Shown piece by piece: positions 35,228-44,674 of a stretch of 64,000 nt of DNA. Source of the DNA: an uncultured Chloroflexota bacterium (GTDB lineage: Bacteria; Chloroflexota; Chloroflexia; Chloroflexales; Roseiflexaceae). The notes beneath the pieces were generated by a model that saw nothing but the letters and a program-made list of their open reading frames with translations, was not told the origin of the DNA and made no database searches. Each line of letters begins with the position of its first letter. Position 1 is the first letter of the stretch. Location of the stretch: assembly GCA_937876225.1 (NCBI GenBank), contig CALFIC010000078.1, positions 1-64,000 of the forward strand, in the 5' to 3' direction. Both the position numbers and the translations under genes were made by a program.

Positions 35228-37707
35228 TGAACATACCACAACACACGCTTGCGACCTTAGAATTCCCCACTATTCGAGCCATGTTGGCACGCCATACCAG
35301 TTTTTCGGCATCACGTCAGCTTGCTGAAACACTCGAGCCGAGCATTGATGCCCATATCATCGGCATCGGGCTCACGCAAACTCGCGAAGCGCGCCATATC
35401 CTCGATGAAATTCCCGACCTCACCATCGGCGCAGCCCGCGATGTCCGTGACGCGGTACACTTGGCCCAACGCGGTGGTGTCCTCGATGCCCTCATCCTAC
35501 GCGAAATCGCCTATACCCTGAGTGCGATGCGCCGGCTCCGGATTACGTTTAAAAAAATCGACACCAAACGCATCCCTGTGCTCGATGAATACATCCAACA
35601 ACTGCCAACGCTTGTGCATATCGAAGAACGTATCGACCATTCTATCAACACTGATGGCGAACTCCTCGATAGTGCCAGCCCCAAACTTGGCTCGCTTCGC
35701 AACGAAATCCGCACCACCATGGCGCGGGTCCAAGAACGCCTGCAACATATTGTCTCGTCCGGACAATATGCCGACGCACTCCAAGAAGCCATCGTCACCG
35801 TCCGCAACGGACGCTATGTGGTACCGGTCAAAGCGAGCCACAAACGGATGGTGCGCGGATTGGTGCATGACCAATCAGGCAAAGGGGTCACACTCTATAT
35901 CGAACCACTCGTGGTAGTAGAACTCAACAACAAACTCCGCGAATTGCAACTCGATGAAGCCGACGAAATTGCGCGCATCTTGGGGGAATTGTCAGATATG
36001 GTAGGTGCCCAAGGAGCGTTCATTCGCGCTGGGGTATCGGCGCTCGCAACCCTCGATTTTGCCTTTGCCAAAGCACGCTTTGCTGGTCATCTGCGGGCCA
36101 GCGAACCCATCATGATTGATGTGCTCAAAGGTCAAGATCCCGAAATCAAGCTTATCAAAGCTCGGCATCCGTTGATTGATGCCAAAGTGGTCGTCCCAGT
36201 CGATGTCACCATGCCCCACCAAACCCGAATTTTGTTGATTACCGGCCCCAATACTGGCGGCAAAACCGTATCGCTCAAAACGACTGGACTGCTGGCGTTG
36301 ATGGCGCAATCAGGGCTGTTTATCCCTGCTGCTGATGGTTCGATTCTGCCGATTTTTGGGCGAATTTTTGCTGATATTGGTGATGAACAAAGCATCGAAC
36401 AAAGCCTGTCGACCTTTTCGTCACACATGACCAATATCATCAAAATATTACATAGCCTCGACAACGTCGTTGATCCCGAACCCTCGCAAATCCGTGCGGT
36501 CGGCGTCGATCAATGGCAACCCATCGCACCGGTGTTTGCTGATGATTTACCTGTACTGATTTTGTTTGACGAACTTGGTGCCGGCACAGACCCCATCGAA
36601 GGGTCGGCCCTCGCCCGCGCCATCATTGCCCATATTTTGACGCGTGGTGCATTTGCCATCGCCACTACCCACTATGCCGAACTCAAAGCCTATGCCTATA
36701 GCACACCAGGTGTACAAAACGCCTCAGTCGAATTCAATACCGAAACGTTATCACCAACCTATCGACTCTTGATCGGCGTCCCTGGGCGTTCCAATGCGTT
36801 AGCAATCGCGACCCGCCTCGGATTGGATGCGATGATTATCGACGCTGCGCGGCAATCGTTGCCTGACCAAGAATTGCACGTCGATACACTCCTCGCCGCC
36901 ATCCAAAAAGAACGTCAGGACACCGCCCAAGCGCTCCAACATGCCGAAGCCCTCCGCCGTGAAGCCGATGGCTTGCGCCAACAAATACAAGCAGAGCGCC
37001 ATGCCATGGAAGTGCAACTCGAAAACGAGCGCCAAGCCGCCCAACAACTCATCGAAGCCGAAGTCAAAGCAGTGCGAGCCGAGTTACGCCGCGTGCGTGA
37101 CGATGTCAATCAGGTGTCCGTATCCAAAAAATGGATGGAAGAAGCGCAACAACGCGCCCAAGATGCCCAAGTCAAAGCCAACGAACAACTCGCCAAACAA
37201 CGCCGCCCACAAGCACCAGCGCCACAAGTATCCCAAGTGGCACCAGCCCCACGCCCACTCCAAGTGGGCGATGCGGTGTTTGTACCGTCAGTCAATTTGA
37301 CTGGCGATGTGGTGTCGATTGATGAGGCCGATGACAGCGCCGAAGTACAAGTGGGCGGTTTTCGTTTGACGGTAGTACTCAGTGAGCTCCGTCCAGGCCA
37401 ACGTAAAGAACAAAAGCCAGTCGTCGCACCACGCACCACCAATATCCCCGCTGCTCCCGATGTGGCGCTCGAACTCGATGTCCGGGGGCTACGTGCCGTC
37501 GATGCCTGCGAGCGTGTTGACCGTTACCTCGACGATGCGTATCGGGCTGGATTACCCTATGTGCGGATTATTCATGGCAAAGGACTTGGGGCATTACGCC
37601 AAGCCTTACGAGACCAACTCAAGGCACTCCCACAAGTGAAATCGTTTGAGGGTGGCGGTGCAAGTGGCGGCGAAGGGGTGACTGTTGTACACTTGAAGGA
37701 ACGATAA
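35227..37707 (+). CDS. mutS2: Endonuclease MutS2
   Basis: 826 aa. Lacks the mismatch-recognition domain of MutS and has the core, clamp and ABC ATPase: Walker A GPNTGGKT at 340-347 and Walker B in 'ILFDELGAGTDP'. A long coiled-coil (about 540-680) leads to a KOW-like stretch and the C-terminal Smr nuclease domain (about 750-826) with 'LDVRGLRAVDA' and 'IIHGKGLGALR'. Known roles are suppression of recombination and ribosome rescue from collisions. Coupled to cvpA by a one-base overlap. Confidence 0.96.
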   Translation: MNIPQHTLATLEFPTIRAMLARHTSFSASRQLAETLEPSIDAHIIGIGLTQTREARHILDEIPDLTIGAARDVRDAVHLAQRGGVLDALILREIAYTLSAMRRLRITFKKIDTKRIPVLDEYIQQLPTLVHIEERIDHSINTDGELLDSASPKLGSLRNEIRTTMARVQERLQHIVSSGQYADALQEAIVTVRNGRYVVPVKASHKRMVRGLVHDQSGKGVTLYIEPLVVVELNNKLRELQLDEADEIARILGELSDMVGAQGAFIRAGVSALATLDFAFAKARFAGHLRASEPIMIDVLKGQDPEIKLIKARHPLIDAKVVVPVDVTMPHQTRILLITGPNTGGKTVSLKTTGLLALMAQSGLFIPAADGSILPIFGRIFADIGDEQSIEQSLSTFSSHMTNIIKILHSLDNVVDPEPSQIRAVGVDQWQPIAPVFADDLPVLILFDELGAGTDPIEGSALARAIIAHILTRGAFAIATTHYAELKAYAYSTPGVQNASVEFNTETLSPTYRLLIGVPGRSNALAIATRLGLDAMIIDAARQSLPDQELHVDTLLAAIQKERQDTAQALQHAEALRREADGLRQQIQAERHAMEVQLENERQAAQQLIEAEVKAVRAELRRVRDDVNQVSVSKKWMEEAQQRAQDAQVKANEQLAKQRRPQAPAPQVSQVAPAPRPLQVGDAVFVPSVNLTGDVVSIDEADDSAEVQVGGFRLTVVLSELRPGQRKEQKPVVAPRTTNIPAAPDVALELDVRGLRAVDACERVDRYLDDAYRAGLPYVRIIHGKGLGALRQALRDQLKALPQVKSFEGGGASGGEGVTVVHLKER

Positions 37708-37792
37708 GCGTTCATTGTCTAACAGCTCCGTTTGTCGCTTCCAATTACCTACAGAAATCACCAAACCGCATGCGTTTCGTTGGAGGTACCAC

Positions 37793-38515
37793 ATGTCACA
37801 AACAGTCATTAATGTATTATTGCTCGTTGCACTCATACTCCCCTTTGTTGGGGCACTCGTATTGCGTATTCTTAGTCGCATCGCAACCCCACAAGTCACT
37901 GTCGTCGTTGCCGCGATTACTGCGATTATTATTGTGAGTGCCGTACTGAGTTTGGCAAACATTAGTATTGGGAGCCTGCGTATCGCAAATTTAACCTTGC
38001 TGCTCCCCGTGGCACCAGCAGTCGATCGCCCTGTCGATATATCGAGTGACATCCTCGATGCCGAACTCAATAGTGATACTGGCACTGCAACTGTTGTCCC
38101 AGATGTGACCATAACGCCGAGCCCCACCATTGTGCCAACCCAAATGCCCACGCCGGTAACTGGTGATACCACCACCTTGACCGATACCACCACCTTGACC
38201 GATACCACCACTTTGACTGATACCACCACTTTGACTGATACCACCACTTTGACTGATACTACTGCCCTTGCAACTCCTGCGCCAACCGTGGCAATACCGG
38301 TAGCAACGACAGCCCCCACCGTGATTACAAAAATCACCGAAGTGTCGATTCCTACAGTGTCCGTGAAAACGCATAAATACATCGTACAACCCGGTGACTC
38401 ATTACTTGCTATTGCGCAAAAGTTTCACCTTACCGTCAAACAAATTGAAGACGTCAATCCATATCTCCAGAATCCCGACAACCTTATTGCTGGACAGGAG
38501 CTCGATATACCATGA
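37793..38515 (+). CDS. Membrane-anchored LysM protein with a Thr-rich tandem repeat
   Basis: 240 aa. Two N-terminal hydrophobic helices (about 5-28 and 37-60) anchor the protein; a threonine-rich linker contains five DTTTLT hexapeptides and one variant; the C-terminus is a single LysM domain ('YIVQPGDSLLAIAQKFHL...'). LysM binds peptidoglycan-type glycans, so it probably tethers the membrane to the cell wall. GGAGG lies 7 bp before ATG 37793; a longer frame is rejected. The stop overlaps the next gene by ATGA. Confidence 0.78.
   Translation: MSQTVINVLLLVALILPFVGALVLRILSRIATPQVTVVVAAITAIIIVSAVLSLANISIGSLRIANLTLLLPVAPAVDRPVDISSDILDAELNSDTGTATVVPDVTITPSPTIVPTQMPTPVTGDTTTLTDTTTLTDTTTLTDTTTLTDTTTLTDTTALATPAPTVAIPVATTAPTVITKITEVSIPTVSVKTHKYIVQPGDSLLAIAQKFHLTVKQIEDVNPYLQNPDNLIAGQELDIP
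38165..38272 (+). repeat. 18-bp tandem repeat, six units
   Basis: Six 18-bp units coding DTTTLT five times and then DTTALA. The first two and the next three units differ at the third positions, so they are near-identical rather than identical. It lies in the linker of the LysM protein. Confidence 0.93.
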
Positions 38516-39000
38516 GTGAGCCACTCCAAATTTCTATTACCACATCTATCCGCGATACACTCGCGGCAGCCCAGCTCTATCAGACCACTACCGTCAAGCA
38601 CCGTGTTTATCAAACAGTTGCTGGGGTATTGTTTGCACTCGCACTCTGGCAAGGATTTAGTACCAGTTTTGGTGGCAATCAACTCATGTTGATTGTGATT
38701 GCCTTACTACTCGCCCTTGACCCTGTCCCGCTCATCTTGATGGTTATGAGTAGTTTTAATCAACCCAATGCCACAAACACACTACGTATCGACGACAGCG
38801 GCGTTACACGCATCATTGGTGATCGTACAGCGCATGTAGCGTGGGCCCAATTAACCCGTAGCATCGAAAATCGTAGCTATATTTTATTGGTTGCTGGTTC
38901 ATGGAATTACATCGTTATACCGCAACGGGCATTTAATGCACCACATCTCAAACCAGCATTCATGCAATACATCAATACCCACCTCAAGGTCAGCAAGTAA
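38512..39000 (+). CDS. YcxB-like domain membrane protein
   Basis: 162 aa. Two hydrophobic helices near residues 38-75 precede a C-terminal region with 'LRIDDSGVTRIIGDRTAHVAWAQLTR' and 'IVIPQRAF', the pattern of YcxB-like (PH-like) domains. Function unknown. It sits between two LysM proteins and overlaps both (ATGA at 38512 and TAATG at 38998), so it is probably translated with them as an envelope module. Confidence 0.72.
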   Translation: MSEPLQISITTSIRDTLAAAQLYQTTTVKHRVYQTVAGVLFALALWQGFSTSFGGNQLMLIVIALLLALDPVPLILMVMSSFNQPNATNTLRIDDSGVTRIIGDRTAHVAWAQLTRSIENRSYILLVAGSWNYIVIPQRAFNAPHLKPAFMQYINTHLKVSK

Positions 39001-40040
39001 TGCATCGTTGGGTACTTATTATCCTCATCCTCATCACCATCGGTATGGTTGTTGCCGCTACACACCAAGTGTGGCGGTTGACACAAATAGCCATAAATAC
39101 CCCCACCCCTCAAACCACCATCACAACCACCCTTAGCTCGCTACCACGTTCCCCAACTATACGTCTCACAGCTACTACGATACCTACTATTGTAGAAACA
39201 CCAACAGCAACTATTGAACCAACAATTATCCCCACTCCAACACCATTTCCCAGCCCCCAAGCCTATATCGCCTATCGCGTCAAAACTGGTGATACCCTCA
39301 CCATAATCGCCCACGCAAGTGGCAGTAATCCTGATTACATTGCAGCGTTTAATCGATTTACTGGAGAACCTGAAGTACTGCGCCCGCTTATCATCCCCCA
39401 ACTCGACGCCAAATCAAATACCCTCACTAGTCAAGCAATTCTCGTGCAACGAGGTGCCAACCGCCCCGCAGTGGCGCTCACATTTGATGCCGGCGCTGAT
39501 AGTGCACCCACCACGGCAATCCTCGATACATTAGCACTTCACCATGTGCACGTGACGTTTTTTCTCACTGGTGAGTGGGTCAAAAAAAATCCCGAATTAA
39601 CGCGGCGCATCATTGCCGATGGACATGAGGTCGCTAATCATTCCCAAACCCATCCCGACTTCCGCCAGCTCGATGACGCCGCCATTGCCAAAGAACTCCA
39701 TCTCATGGCACAAGCATTTTTTGATGCGACCGGCATCTGGCCAGCACCCTACTTTCGACCTCCCTTTGGCGCCTATGACGAACGCGTGTTGCGCGCCGTG
39801 ATTGCCAACGGTTATTTGCCTATTTTTTGGACGCTCGATAGCCTTGATTCCGTCGGCGAAACCAAAAGCGCCAACTTTCTCGTCGATCGCCTCACCAATA
39901 CCCTCAGCGCCACCCAACTCAACGGCGCTATTTTGCTCTGTCATATTGGCAATCCATCCACAGCCGAAGCGTTACCACGCATCCTCGATGAATTTGCCAA
40001 ACGCGGAATCATCGTCACCACCCTCTCACAAATTCTCTAA
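39000..40040 (+). CDS. LysM-polysaccharide deacetylase
   Basis: 346 aa. Signal-anchor (residues 4-22), a Thr/Pro-rich linker, a LysM domain ('YRVKTGDTLTIIAHASG'), then a NodB-type deacetylase: 'ALTFDAGAD' for the catalytic base and metal Asp, 'HSQTHPD' with the two metal His, and 'RPPFGAYD'. Likely de-N-acetylates peptidoglycan or another cell-wall polysaccharide at the outer face, targeted by LysM. The ATG overlaps the stop of the YcxB-like gene. Confidence 0.93.
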   Translation: MHRWVLIILILITIGMVVAATHQVWRLTQIAINTPTPQTTITTTLSSLPRSPTIRLTATTIPTIVETPTATIEPTIIPTPTPFPSPQAYIAYRVKTGDTLTIIAHASGSNPDYIAAFNRFTGEPEVLRPLIIPQLDAKSNTLTSQAILVQRGANRPAVALTFDAGADSAPTTAILDTLALHHVHVTFFLTGEWVKKNPELTRRIIADGHEVANHSQTHPDFRQLDDAAIAKELHLMAQAFFDATGIWPAPYFRPPFGAYDERVLRAVIANGYLPIFWTLDSLDSVGETKSANFLVDRLTNTLSATQLNGAILLCHIGNPSTAEALPRILDEFAKRGIIVTTLSQIL

Positions 40041-40118
40041 CCGCCATTCAAAGCCGCTGTTTTTTACGCATTATCATCACCAATCAACAAAAAAATGCAC
40101 TCCATCGCTGTGCTCATG

Positions 40119-40124
40119 TATAAT
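40119..40124 (+). promoter_or_regulatory. Candidate -10 box of valS
   Basis: TATAAT 32 bp before ATG 40157, preceded directly by TG. The ribosome site is AGGTGAG. No good -35 is visible. Confidence 0.4.
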
Positions 40125-40156
40125 GCCTTTAAGCATGCACAATTTATAGGTGAGAA

Positions 40157-42889
40157 ATGACGGAATCATTCCAACGCGCAAGTGAAATGGCCAAAGCCTA
40201 CGAACCACAACAGGTCGAGGAACGCCTATACCAATGGTGGGAATCCAAGGGATTTTTCCAACCATCCACCACCCCTACCGACAAAGCACCGTTCGTGTTG
40301 TCGATGCCACCGCCCAATGTCACCGGCGAGCTCCACATGGGTCATGCCATGTTTGTGACCCTCGAAGATGTGATTATTCGCTGGCAGCGCATGTGTGGCA
40401 ACCCCACGCTGTGGGTACCAGGCACCGATCACGCCGGCATCGCCACCCAACTCCAAGTCGAGCGCATGCTCATCCGCGAAGGAACCAGCCGCGTGGCCGT
40501 CGGCCGCGACGAGTTTTTGCGCCGCACCTGGGAATGGAAGGAAGAGTTCGGTGGCAAAATCACCCAACAACTCCGCCGCCTCGGCGCATCATGTGACTGG
40601 TCCCGCGAGCACTTCACCCTCGATCCCGGCCTTTCCCGGGCAGTACGGGTCGCCTTCAAAAAACTCTATGACGACGGGTTGATCTACCGCGGCATGCGTT
40701 TGGTGAATTGGTCACCAAACCTGCAGACCGCCGTGTCTGACCTCGAAGTAGAATACGAAGAGCGCGATGTCAATATGTGGCACATCCGCTATCCGATTGT
40801 CGAAAATTGGAGCGCGGGCGAATGGGGCAGTGGCCAATGGGCCGCCAACGCCCAAACCTATATCACTGTCGCTACCACCCGCCCCGAAACACTGATGGGC
40901 GACGTAGCAGTAGCCGTTAACCCTGATGACGAACGCTATAAACACCTCATCGGCAAATTCGCCCTCATTCCCGCCGTCAACCGCAAAATCCCAATTGTGG
41001 CCGATGAACATGCTGATCCCGCCTTTGGCACGGGTGCTGTCAAAATCACCCCCGCCCACGATCACAACGACTATGCGGTAGCCCAACGCCAAAACTTACC
41101 CCTCATCAATATCATGAACCGCGACGCGACACTCAACGACCAAGCTGGCCCTTATGCGGGCATGGAACGCTTTGCCGCCCGCAAGCGCGTACTCGCCGAC
41201 TTGCAAACCGAAGGGTTGCTGGTCGCGACACTGCCCCATCACATGTCGATTGGGATTAGCCAACGCGGTGGCGAAATCATTGAACCACTTCTCAGCGAGC
41301 AATGGTTCGTCAAAATGCAACCACTGGCTGATTTGGCCCTCGATGCCGTGCGCACCGGTCACACCAAAATCATCCCCGACAACTTCGAACGCGTCTACTA
41401 CAATTGGCTCGAAAACATCCAAGATTGGTGTATCAGCCGCCAGCTCTGGTGGGGGCACCGCATCCCGGTGTGGTATACCGCCGACGGCCAAATGATCGTG
41501 CCCGGTCCTGATGATCCCGAGCCCACCGGCCCTGGCGTCTATCAAGACCCAGACGTGCTCGATACCTGGTTTTCGAGTGGCTTGTGGCCCTTTTCAACCC
41601 TCGGTTGGCCAGATCAAACCGATGATTTGCGCCGCTTTTATCCCACCAGCGTAATGGAAACCGGCTACGACATTCTCTTTTTCTGGGTCGCGCGTATGAT
41701 GATGCTCGGTTGCTACCTCACCGGTCAGGCTCCCTTCCATACCATCTATTTGCATGGCTTGGTACGCGACAAAGAAGGTCGCAAGATGAGTAAAACCTAC
41801 GGCAACGTGGTAAATCCGCTCGATATCATGGCCCAATACGGCACCGACGCACTGCGATATACCTTGACCACCAGTAGCACCCCCGGCCAAGACCTCAACC
41901 TCAATCCCGAACGGATTGAATCAGGCCGGAATTTCTCGAACAAGCTCTGGAATGTCACTCGCTTCGTACTAGGGCGTTTTGGTGACTGGAAGCCCGATGC
42001 TTCGGCAATCGTCACCGGCCATTGTTTACTCAATTTCCCCTATACCGTGGCCGATCGTTGGATTATGTCACGCTATCAACGCCTGGTTGCAGACGTTGAT
42101 CGTTTGATGCGCGCCTACAATTATGGCGAAGCAGCCCGCCAAATCCAAGATTTTGTCTGGAGTGAATTTGCCGACTGGTACGTCGAAATCGCCAAAGCTC
42201 AATTAGAAGGCGATGACCGCCGTCAACTCTTGACCCGCGAAGTACTCTATACCGTACTCGAAGGATCACTCCGGATGCTCCATCCCTTCATGCCCTTTGT
42301 CACCGAAGAAGCTTGGCAATATCTCACCGGCCGCATCGTCCTCGACACCGCAGCCGATTCGATTATGCTCGCGGGCTACCCCCAACCTGATGTAGCATTG
42401 CTCGACGAAGAAGCCGAACGACAGTTGCAAATGGCCAAAGATATCGTGGTGGGCATCCGTAATATCCGCGCTGAATACAAAGTCGAACCAGGCAAATTTA
42501 TTGGCGTAACCATCGTATCACCCCATCACGACACACTCGCAGCACAACGCGACGTGTTGGCTCGCCTTGCGCGCCTCAACCTCGATGAACTGAGCTTTGT
42601 ACCCACCCTAGCCAATCGCTCAAAAGCCGCAGCCACCGTCATCATCGGTGACATCGAAGTGTTTGTACCGCTGGCTGGGTTGATCGATTTGGATGCCGAG
42701 CGTCAACGTCTCACCAAAGAACTCACCGCTGCCCAGACCGATGCCGAACGCCGACGCACCCGCCTCGCCGATGAAACATTTGTCGGCAAGGCTCCGGCGA
42801 CAATCGTCCAACGTGAACGCGATGCCCTCGCAGCCGTCGATGCCCAAATCGCTCGCCTACAACAACGTTTAGCTGATTACAGTAATTAA
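40157..42889 (+). CDS. valS: Valine-tRNA ligase
   Basis: 910 aa class I synthetase. The HIGH motif is 'ELHMGHAM' at 58-65 and the KMSKS motif appears as KMSKT at 543-547, followed by 'YGNVVNPLDI'. The CP1 editing domain has 'TTRPETLMGD' and 'KITPAHDHNDY'. The C-terminal coiled-coil ('LDAERQRLTKELTAAQTDAERRRTRL') is typical for ValRS and separates it from IleRS. Complete, normal length. Confidence 0.97.
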   Translation: MTESFQRASEMAKAYEPQQVEERLYQWWESKGFFQPSTTPTDKAPFVLSMPPPNVTGELHMGHAMFVTLEDVIIRWQRMCGNPTLWVPGTDHAGIATQLQVERMLIREGTSRVAVGRDEFLRRTWEWKEEFGGKITQQLRRLGASCDWSREHFTLDPGLSRAVRVAFKKLYDDGLIYRGMRLVNWSPNLQTAVSDLEVEYEERDVNMWHIRYPIVENWSAGEWGSGQWAANAQTYITVATTRPETLMGDVAVAVNPDDERYKHLIGKFALIPAVNRKIPIVADEHADPAFGTGAVKITPAHDHNDYAVAQRQNLPLINIMNRDATLNDQAGPYAGMERFAARKRVLADLQTEGLLVATLPHHMSIGISQRGGEIIEPLLSEQWFVKMQPLADLALDAVRTGHTKIIPDNFERVYYNWLENIQDWCISRQLWWGHRIPVWYTADGQMIVPGPDDPEPTGPGVYQDPDVLDTWFSSGLWPFSTLGWPDQTDDLRRFYPTSVMETGYDILFFWVARMMMLGCYLTGQAPFHTIYLHGLVRDKEGRKMSKTYGNVVNPLDIMAQYGTDALRYTLTTSSTPGQDLNLNPERIESGRNFSNKLWNVTRFVLGRFGDWKPDASAIVTGHCLLNFPYTVADRWIMSRYQRLVADVDRLMRAYNYGEAARQIQDFVWSEFADWYVEIAKAQLEGDDRRQLLTREVLYTVLEGSLRMLHPFMPFVTEEAWQYLTGRIVLDTAADSIMLAGYPQPDVALLDEEAERQLQMAKDIVVGIRNIRAEYKVEPGKFIGVTIVSPHHDTLAAQRDVLARLARLNLDELSFVPTLANRSKAAATVIIGDIEVFVPLAGLIDLDAERQRLTKELTAAQTDAERRRTRLADETFVGKAPATIVQRERDALAAVDAQIARLQQRLADYSN

Positions 42890-42956
42890 TCCACATTTGT
42901 GGTATTAATTATGCATTTGTGATATCATTAGTGATTTTTCACGCTACGGAGAACGT

Positions 42957-44000
42957 ATGCACCCACAACGTGTTTTTATTACCGGCGGCGCAGGTTTTCT
43001 TGGTATCAATCTCACGCGCTATTTGTTAAGCCGCGGGCACCAGGTCGTCTGCTACGATATTGCGCCATTTGATTATCCCGAACAGGTGCAGATTCAAGAA
43101 GTACGTGGCGATATTCGTGATGCTGATGCACTATATGCGGCGATGGAAGGGTGCGATTTGGTAGTCCATACCGCTGCCGCACTCCCCCTTTACTCGCCAA
43201 CCGACATCATGACCACCGATCTCGATGGCACCCGCAACGTGTTAACTGCTGCACACCGCCGCGGGATTACACGGGTTATCCACATTTCATCCACCGCTGT
43301 GTATGGCATTCCAGATCATCATCCCTTATTCGAAAATGACACCTTGGTTGGCGTGGGACCTTATGGCGAAGCCAAAGTCCAAGCCGAACAAATCTGTGTG
43401 CAATTCCGGAGCCAGGGCCTAGTGGTTCCTATTCTACGCCCCAAGTCGTTTGTGGGTCCAGAGCGATTAGGGGTGTTTGCCTTGTTGTATGACTGGGCCA
43501 AAGACGGTCATGGCTTCCCCATGATAGGCAGTGGCAATAATCGCTACCAATTTCTCGATGTCGAAGATTTGTGCCAAGCGATTTACCTGTGTGCAACCCT
43601 CGATGACGCAGTCGTCAATGATACATTCAATGTAGGCGCCAAGTTGTTTACAACCATGAAGGAAGACTATCAGGCGGTGCTTGATGTCGCCGGCTTCGGC
43701 AAAAAAATTGTACCATTACCAGCCACACCAGTCATCTGGACGTTGCGCTTCCTCGAACTCCTCAAACTTTCCCCATTATATAAATGGGTATACGAGACTG
43801 CGGTAACCGATTCATTTGTCTCGATTGAAAAAGCAGAACAGCGCCTCGGGTATAAGCCACAGTACTCCAACAAAGATGCGCTGATTCGTAATTATCACTG
43901 GTATGTCGCCAATCTCGCGAACTTCGCAAATAGTAGTGGGGTATCGCATCGCGTACCGTGGAAACAAGGTATTTTGGGAATTGCCAAACGCTTCTTCTAA
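42957..44000 (+). CDS. NAD-dependent epimerase/dehydratase (extended SDR)
   Basis: 347 aa. Dinucleotide motif TGGAGFLG at residues 9-16, catalytic Ser in 'ISSTAVYG' (111/112), and Y136-x3-K140 in 'PYGEAK'. Acts on nucleotide sugars or steroid-like substrates; the sequence after the active site does not let me choose. GGAG lies 6 bases before ATG 42957. Terminator follows. Independent of valS, which ends 67 bp upstream. Confidence 0.88.
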   Translation: MHPQRVFITGGAGFLGINLTRYLLSRGHQVVCYDIAPFDYPEQVQIQEVRGDIRDADALYAAMEGCDLVVHTAAALPLYSPTDIMTTDLDGTRNVLTAAHRRGITRVIHISSTAVYGIPDHHPLFENDTLVGVGPYGEAKVQAEQICVQFRSQGLVVPILRPKSFVGPERLGVFALLYDWAKDGHGFPMIGSGNNRYQFLDVEDLCQAIYLCATLDDAVVNDTFNVGAKLFTTMKEDYQAVLDVAGFGKKIVPLPATPVIWTLRFLELLKLSPLYKWVYETAVTDSFVSIEKAEQRLGYKPQYSNKDALIRNYHWYVANLANFANSSGVSHRVPWKQGILGIAKRFF

Positions 44001-44015
44001 GCTGACGGCACTGCA

Positions 44016-44056
44016 ACCGATACACAAGGGAAAACCCTGTGTATCGGTCTGTTTTT
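44016..44056 (+). terminator. Intrinsic terminator after the epimerase gene
   Basis: ACCGATACACA(A)GGG pairs with CCCTGTGTATCGGT around an AAAA loop, with one bulged A, followed by CTGTTTTTT. Confidence 0.88.
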
Positions 44057-44072
44057 TATCGAGCATTACAAC

Positions 44073-44561
44073 ATGAACAAAAAACCTTCCCCTGTGATCA
44101 TCATCCTTTGCCTCATTGGTGGTATCACGATTTCGGTACTACTCGCCGTTATCACCGTACAACTCGCACGGACGCCAGCCCCTGCGGGTACTGTCGATCC
44201 GATGCGACTCAATCAAAGCGAATTCCGTGAGCTTGGTCTGATTCCTACCACACCCCAACATTATATTTTGCGCCTCGTCGCCAAAGAATGGTTTTTTGAT
44301 GTCGGCCAGATCCGTGATGCACCAGCCATCATCACGATTCCACAGTATAGTACGGTCACTCTGATTACGACGAGCATGGATGTGGTTCATTCCATCCAAA
44401 TTCCCGGCAATCCGGTCATCACCATCATTCCTGGCAAAATCCAACAACAAATCATCGTGTTTGATGCACCACAAACCTATACCATCCGCTGTGGCGCCTA
44501 TTGTGGTCCAAAACACGATCAAATGCAACTTACACTCGTGATTGCCCCAGCACAAAAATAA
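44073..44561 (+). CDS. CuA-type cupredoxin, cytochrome c oxidase subunit II-like, orphan
   Basis: 162 aa: one N-terminal helix (residues 7-30) and a soluble cupredoxin domain. All CuA ligands are present: His106 in 'DVVHSIQI', Cys140, Cys144, His148 and Met151 in 'CGAYCGPKHDQM'. The Glu that normally lies between the cysteines is Ala here. Size and one-helix layout match ba3-type subunit II. No subunit I or III gene is adjacent, so it may serve an oxidase encoded elsewhere, or nitrous-oxide- or copper-related electron transfer. The ribosome site is weak. Confidence 0.86.
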   Translation: MNKKPSPVIIILCLIGGITISVLLAVITVQLARTPAPAGTVDPMRLNQSEFRELGLIPTTPQHYILRLVAKEWFFDVGQIRDAPAIITIPQYSTVTLITTSMDVVHSIQIPGNPVITIIPGKIQQQIIVFDAPQTYTIRCGAYCGPKHDQMQLTLVIAPAQK

Positions 44562-44612
44562 TCAATGCTTATCGTGTTAATCTAGAACCACACCACTTGA
44601 CATTTTTTGCAT

Positions 44613-44653
44613 CAAATCCCCGCACGCCTAATTAACGTACGGGGATTTGGTTT
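44613..44653. terminator. Hairpin between convergent CuA gene and lutC
   Basis: 14-bp arms (44613-44626 and 44636-44649) with one mismatch and a 9-nt loop; GTTT follows on the plus side. Likely ends the CuA transcript and perhaps lutC as well. Confidence 0.7.
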
Positions 44654-44674
44654 CATTTAATATACGTATGCTAT

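Noticed and set aside
38165..38272. Short tandem repeat as CRISPR-like array
   Set aside because: Units are adjacent, have no spacers and are in frame inside a protein.
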